A stretch of 54,609 nucleotides of DNA from NCBI GenBank assembly GCA_002418285.1, contig DIDT01000013.1:1-54609 (forward strand), in the 5' to 3' direction. The translations under genes and the position numbers were made by a program. The DNA comes from Phycisphaerales bacterium UBA5793 (lineage in GTDB: Bacteria; Planctomycetota; Phycisphaerae; Phycisphaerales; UBA5793). The notes under the pieces were generated by a model. It was not told where the DNA came from and made no database searches. It worked only from the letters and a program-made list of their open reading frames with translations. Positions 51,901 to 54,609 of the stretch are shown here, in pieces (within the stretch, counting starts at the first letter, position 1; each line of letters starts with the position of its first letter).

Positions 51901-53939
51901 TCTCCGACCTCGCTGATCTCCCCACCCTTGACAGTGATTTCCGTTTCGCCGTGCTTGAGGAACAGGCGGGCCAGATCTTTGAGGCAGTTTTCGGCGGCCC
52001 CGGTTTCGATGCGAGCGCTTTGTTTGCGGGGCGTGATCGGTTTGGCGCGCGAAGCGGGCGGGACGAGTCCGAGACTGTCCTCGAGGGTGGCGGTTTCTAC
52101 CTTACTTCCGATGATCCGGGCGGTCATCTCACGGAATCGCGGTGCATCAAGCATATTTCGACGCTCCGCCACCACCTTGCGCGCCCGCTCTGCGGATCGG
52201 TGGGCGGCAACAAGCGACTCAAGCAGCTCGAGCCCCGCCGCCACTTTCCTGGCGGTCTTCGATTCGATCAACCCCGTCGCGCAGCTGATGACCCGCACAT
52301 CCGGTAACTTGAGCAGCCGGCGAATCGCCCCGGCGCGGAGCGTGGCTGCGGAGCGGTGCAGGTTGGACAGAAGGAGTTCGATCTCATCGTCTTCCACGCG
52401 CAGCCGCGCTGCTGCCTGAAACGCGACGGCCTGCACATCATTACGCGGATCGACCATCAGATTGAGCAGGAGTCCTCGAACTTCGGGTGTGATCGGGCGC
52501 TTGGTTCGTTTGCCGATCTTCATCCCATACACTTCGATAGCGATTCCCGTGAGCCTCGTCACCAGCTTCACACAATTCCATGAATCCAGTGCTTGGGCGT
52601 AGGGGATCATCGCCTCGGGCGTGGCGACAGCGAGGGAGCTGAGTGCGTCGGCTACGACGCGCCGATCCTGCTCAATCTGCGCCCACGGCCAGACGATCGG
52701 CTCGAGCTTCTTTTTCGCGCGAGGAAGCGAATCGAACAGGCGACTGAGTCGCTCGAACAGTCCATCGGGAATAGAAGTGAACTCGCATTGCGCCAACAGT
52801 GTGCACATCGCCATGAGCAGACGTGGATCCTCTTCGCGGTCGGTGTTGAGCCGCGCGGCCACGGCATCGCGCGTTTCGGGTTGGAGTCCGGTGCGGTCGA
52901 GGATGCGAAGCGCGGCGTACCTTCGGCCGGGGTCAGGATCATCAAGAAGAATGGACGCCGTCGCCACAGCCTTGCCCGCATCTTCCGTTGCAAGACCCCA
53001 CAGAGCCGTGTATGCCGCTTCCGCCTCGCCTGTGGCGATCAGGCCGTCTCTCTGGGAAGGGTCATCGAGGCACCGACGCAAGAGGCGTAGTCCATCATTG
53101 ATGACTTTGACGCTGCCACCCGCCCAGCGCAGATCGAGCCACATGTCGACCGCGCGGACGGTTGCGCTGAACCGAGCCAGGTTGTGCTCGAGAATGAGAG
53201 CAAGCAGAAAGCGGAACGCATCCGGATGGGCCGTGTGGAGGTTTTCGAGTACGGCTTGGCGCACCCCCTCCTGGCGTTGTGCGGCAATGAGCAATCTCCC
53301 GACGGCTTCCCAGTCGGCGCGATGATTCGAGTTGAGCAGCGCCACCAGCGAATTGCGGCCCCAGACAGAGGTTTCATGCTCGCCGTTCATCGCCGCCAGC
53401 ACAACGGCCCTCACTCCGTCAGCTTCGCTCCCTCCGCCTCGCAACACGGCCGCAAGCAATTGGCCGATGGCGGGCCGCTCCCAGATGCGTCCGATTTGGT
53501 GCGACCAAGTCGCGATCCAGACTGCATCAGGGTTAAGGTCTCGCAAGTCGTCACAGACGGTCCAGAGGAATCGCGTTCGGGAGTCGGTCACCGTTTCTGC
53601 ATGGTGCGGCGCACGGAACGGTGTGGCAGTGAGACTCCGTTCGTAGGTCTCGCCGGGCATATCGGCCCACGCTCGCTCCAGATGCGGCACGAGGTGCGGA
53701 TAGAGCGCCGTCCAGAATTCCATGCGCATGGAATCGTCGAGCGCTTCGATGCGCTTGACGGTCTTGAGGATCCGTTCAGCTCGCTCCGAAATCCCGCAGT
53801 GACCAACTTCGTCCGTCAATCCGCCGAGGTCCGTCGCGTCGACACCGACGATTGCGGCGGCTTGCTTGACGCGCCCGGCGAAAGCCTTGCGGTCTTTCAC
53901 TTCCTCCAGTTGTTTATCCTGAGACTCTGAATCACTCAT
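48996..53939 (-). CDS. giant alpha-solenoid protein with C-terminal DUF4132-type domain
   Basis: A 1647-residue protein. Residues 1 to about 950 are helical, with HEAT-like pairs (DDPDPGRRYAALRILDRTG, DPRNDVQAVAFQAAARL). The C-terminal 450 residues carry the DUF4132/YehI-MolR-type features: PFKQIFREVYPLT (from 1406), YSVHLGSAN (about 1576) and FLPFADDDPKTAEVMSKTILLARD (from about 1607). No signal peptide or transmembrane helix is seen. It is longer than E. coli YehI (about 1200). It starts 24 nt after a small gene whose product ends in Gly-Gly; the pair is very probably one operon. Function is unknown. Related proteins in other bacteria tend to neighbour MoxR ATPase and vWA genes, which are not seen here. 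Confidence 0.82.
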   Translation of the reverse strand: MSDSESQDKQLEEVKDRKAFAGRVKQAAAIVGVDATDLGGLTDEVGHCGISERAERILKTVKRIEALDDSMRMEFWTALYPHLVPHLERAWADMPGETYERSLTATPFRAPHHAETVTDSRTRFLWTVCDDLRDLNPDAVWIATWSHQIGRIWERPAIGQLLAAVLRGGGSEADGVRAVVLAAMNGEHETSVWGRNSLVALLNSNHRADWEAVGRLLIAAQRQEGVRQAVLENLHTAHPDAFRFLLALILEHNLARFSATVRAVDMWLDLRWAGGSVKVINDGLRLLRRCLDDPSQRDGLIATGEAEAAYTALWGLATEDAGKAVATASILLDDPDPGRRYAALRILDRTGLQPETRDAVAARLNTDREEDPRLLMAMCTLLAQCEFTSIPDGLFERLSRLFDSLPRAKKKLEPIVWPWAQIEQDRRVVADALSSLAVATPEAMIPYAQALDSWNCVKLVTRLTGIAIEVYGMKIGKRTKRPITPEVRGLLLNLMVDPRNDVQAVAFQAAARLRVEDDEIELLLSNLHRSAATLRAGAIRRLLKLPDVRVISCATGLIESKTARKVAAGLELLESLVAAHRSAERARKVVAERRNMLDAPRFREMTARIIGSKVETATLEDSLGLVPPASRAKPITPRKQSARIETGAAENCLKDLARLFLKHGETEITVKGGEISEVGESRVLMAAAGWRFPAPMRGPDPPTREYALEKLPLVEVWLDWLENRGPSNRDQDGLELVRAAALFACEHRIHQSLPRPLRGSDSWNARHGFERLLQWLVGFSKPVGGGALLVQLAESTLAANPRPGNSRARARRWDESPSNMTTVAGTLHLCREMKTECPYLFTAEDLARFGALAMIAMDARHPGCDHMPSVSECVAAIRQGYLNDRDFVWLLLHPPMEEDSGRFGWRFSKVSEVCGRREPDALKGEKELIVASAQVRDRLLELELKRGEQPTAATGPASQLRYAGGASMFMRLAAALGSDAIVRQHEWFGSPTRAGSLSRLLAITFPSGGDTTERFAALFLESGLSERRLIELAMFAPQWAALAQHTLGQEGLEDVIWWIHTHTRRTDYWRDQELKEAWEVNVNERTSLSAEDLQDGAVDVAWFRRIIDRIGEDRWVYLQKPAKYATNSGGHKRAQLFADAMLGRVDTNTLVQRIQTKRHQDAVRALGLVPLPASARKTGEETLARYNLLQEFRRSCRKFGSQRQASEARAVEIGMQNLARTAGYHDPQRLQWAMETRSVADLAKGPVIVAVDDTTVRLRIDELGQPELTVTRNDKALKAIPARHRKDRAIAELKSRMTDLRRQRSRMRLSLEQSMCRGDEFTSDQLAEFTGHPMLRSMVSRLIFVGRGDLIGYPNEAGRVLRDFEGRTEPVGNKDTLRIAHPIDLLERGDWSQWQRECFTAERMQPFKQIFREVYPLTTAERSGCDLTRRYGGHQVSPRQALALLKQRQWVHTPYEGVRRVYHDAQIVAQLWFDQVIFTPAEVEDLTLAGVSFMRRDQTQTSLLIDEVPARLFSEAMRDLDLVVSAAHAGGVDPEASASTVEMRAALLAETARLLGLSNVRIDGSHVLIDGSRGRYSVHLGSANAQLLPSMALCIVAVPSQYRGRLFLPFADDDPKTAEVMSKTILLARDSEIRDPVILEQICGQDN

Positions 53940-53963
53940 TCCACAGCACCGGCGTCCACAAGT

Positions 53964-54395
53964 TCAACCACCCGCCAAAAACGTCATTCGGATAAACGTG
54001 AGTCGCGACGAGTCGCTGAGATGCACGCGCGCGTCAAGCGAACGGTGCTCAATCTCGTCGATGATGACCAGGTACAGTCCGTCCTCGAACGCTTGAAGAG
54101 CGGCCGCGACAGCTGCGTCTGCATCGACAGCGCCATTCAACTCTCCATGACTTGCCGGATCGATTTTTCCAGCAGCGCAGCTCTGCTCGATCTGCGTTGC
54201 GGTCAGCACACGATCGAAGCGGCGCTCGGCCTGGCGCGATTCGAACCGGGCCACTTCGCTGCGGACCAAATGCTCGATCAGATCTCGCAATCGCGTCTCG
54301 CCCCCTCCTCCGCACTCGACAGGTGGCGGCACACTGAAATCGGCCAGCAACGGCTGCCGTCGGCCCAGCGTTCGCGTGGCGACGATAATGGACAT
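53964..54395 (-). CDS. small protein with beta-grasp-like profile and C-terminal Gly-Gly
   Basis: A 143-residue protein. The start is secured by GGGAGG about 5 nt before the ATG at 54393-54395. By eye it shows strand 1 (MSIIVATRT), strand 2 (PLLADFSVPP) and a long helix (TRLRDLIEHLVRSEVARF, 35-52). A helical/linker insert (53-90) follows, then a helix (91-104) and strands (GLYLVIID, 106-113; SRLTFIRMTFL, 130-140). The chain ends exactly in AGG. This order and the terminal Gly-Gly are those of ubiquitin/ThiS/MoaD-like proteins. The ThiS-like ending 'LDARVHLSDSSRLTF' supports this. Whether it is conjugated or thiocarboxylated is unknown. It precedes the giant gene by 24 nt. Confidence 0.72.
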   Translation of the reverse strand: MSIIVATRTLGRRQPLLADFSVPPPVECGGGGETRLRDLIEHLVRSEVARFESRQAERRFDRVLTATQIEQSCAAGKIDPASHGELNGAVDADAAVAAALQAFEDGLYLVIIDEIEHRSLDARVHLSDSSRLTFIRMTFLAGG

Positions 54396-54590
54396 AGGAC
54401 CTCCCTTGCAGTCCGGCTCTTACAACATAGTGTGGCTTGGCTGCAACCGACTTTCAGCCCATTCTAATAACCAGGCCACCGTGCTGCTTAACAAATCTGA
54501 TATTTTAATGCGCATCGCCTGATATGACGCGCAGGCGCCCCTGTGGGAGGAATCACTTGGCGGCGAACTGGATGCCCGAGGCTGAGCCTA

Positions 54591-54609
54591 GAAGCTGTTT
54601 CAAAACCTC
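54591..54609. mobile_element. possible insertion-sequence terminus at window edge
   Basis: GAAGCTGTTTCAAAACCTC closes the window, directly after CCTA. It resembles the terminal inverted repeats of IS5-type elements, and CTA(G) resembles their usual target. No transposase sequence is in view, so this is only a resemblance. Repeated IS ends often coincide with assembly breaks. Confidence 0.35.

Overview
The window reads as bacterial chromosome from a high-GC planctomycete, most likely of the Phycisphaerae type. The evidence is inference from gene content: a planctomycete-type ECF-like sigma factor followed by a Ser/Thr kinase with TPRs, a second membrane-anchored kinase, a PEP-CTERM secreted protein, a zinc ribbon of the CxxCGYDLRG type, a Tat-exported Gfo/Idh/MocA oxidoreductase, and a BlaI/M56 sensor pair with unusual repeats. 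Genes are densely packed on both strands. Both Shine-Dalgarno-led and apparently leaderless starts occur.

Layout. 1-10.4 kb is housekeeping and envelope: the tail of an unidentified gene, threonine aldolase divergent from an M42-like aminopeptidase, a kinase, a small secreted protein, a MATE exporter overlapping mutY, ndk, an AsmA-like protein, a zinc-ribbon membrane protein and an SDR. 10.4-15.9 kb holds a small HExxH protein, a region with dispersed palindromes, a DUF418 protein, yidD-rnpA (no rpmH beside them), an acidic tail-anchored protein, rsmE and tRNA-Ala(GGC). 15.9-20.5 kb is a two-gene RND efflux operon. 20.9-22 kb has tRNA-Asp(GTC), a PEP-CTERM gene and a 43-nt copy of the 3' part of that tRNA, resembling an attachment-site scar. 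22-27.4 kb carries the sigma factor, the TPR kinase and the Tat oxidoreductase.

27.4-33 kb contains a three-gene operon led by an XRE regulator with a clear promoter and putative operator, a DUF4932 protein with an HExxH motif, and an octaheme cytochrome c coupled to a polytopic membrane protein. 33-36.2 kb has asnA and two overlapping paralogous nucleotidyltransferases, the first with a degraded active site. 36.2-38.9 kb is a blaI/blaR1-like pair whose sensor carries nine 42-residue SHOCT-like repeats and whose promoter region has two matching dyads. 39-49 kb is a stress and energy block: P-type H+-ATPase, DUF4010 protein, class I PPK2, cydAB, and katA divergent from oxyR.

49-54.4 kb holds the most intriguing unit. 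A 1647-residue alpha-solenoid/DUF4132-type protein lies 24 nt downstream of a 143-residue protein whose predicted strand and helix order, and C-terminal Gly-Gly, resemble a beta-grasp (ubiquitin/ThiS-like) modifier. The window ends in a sequence resembling an insertion-sequence terminus, so the upstream part of this operon may be cut off.
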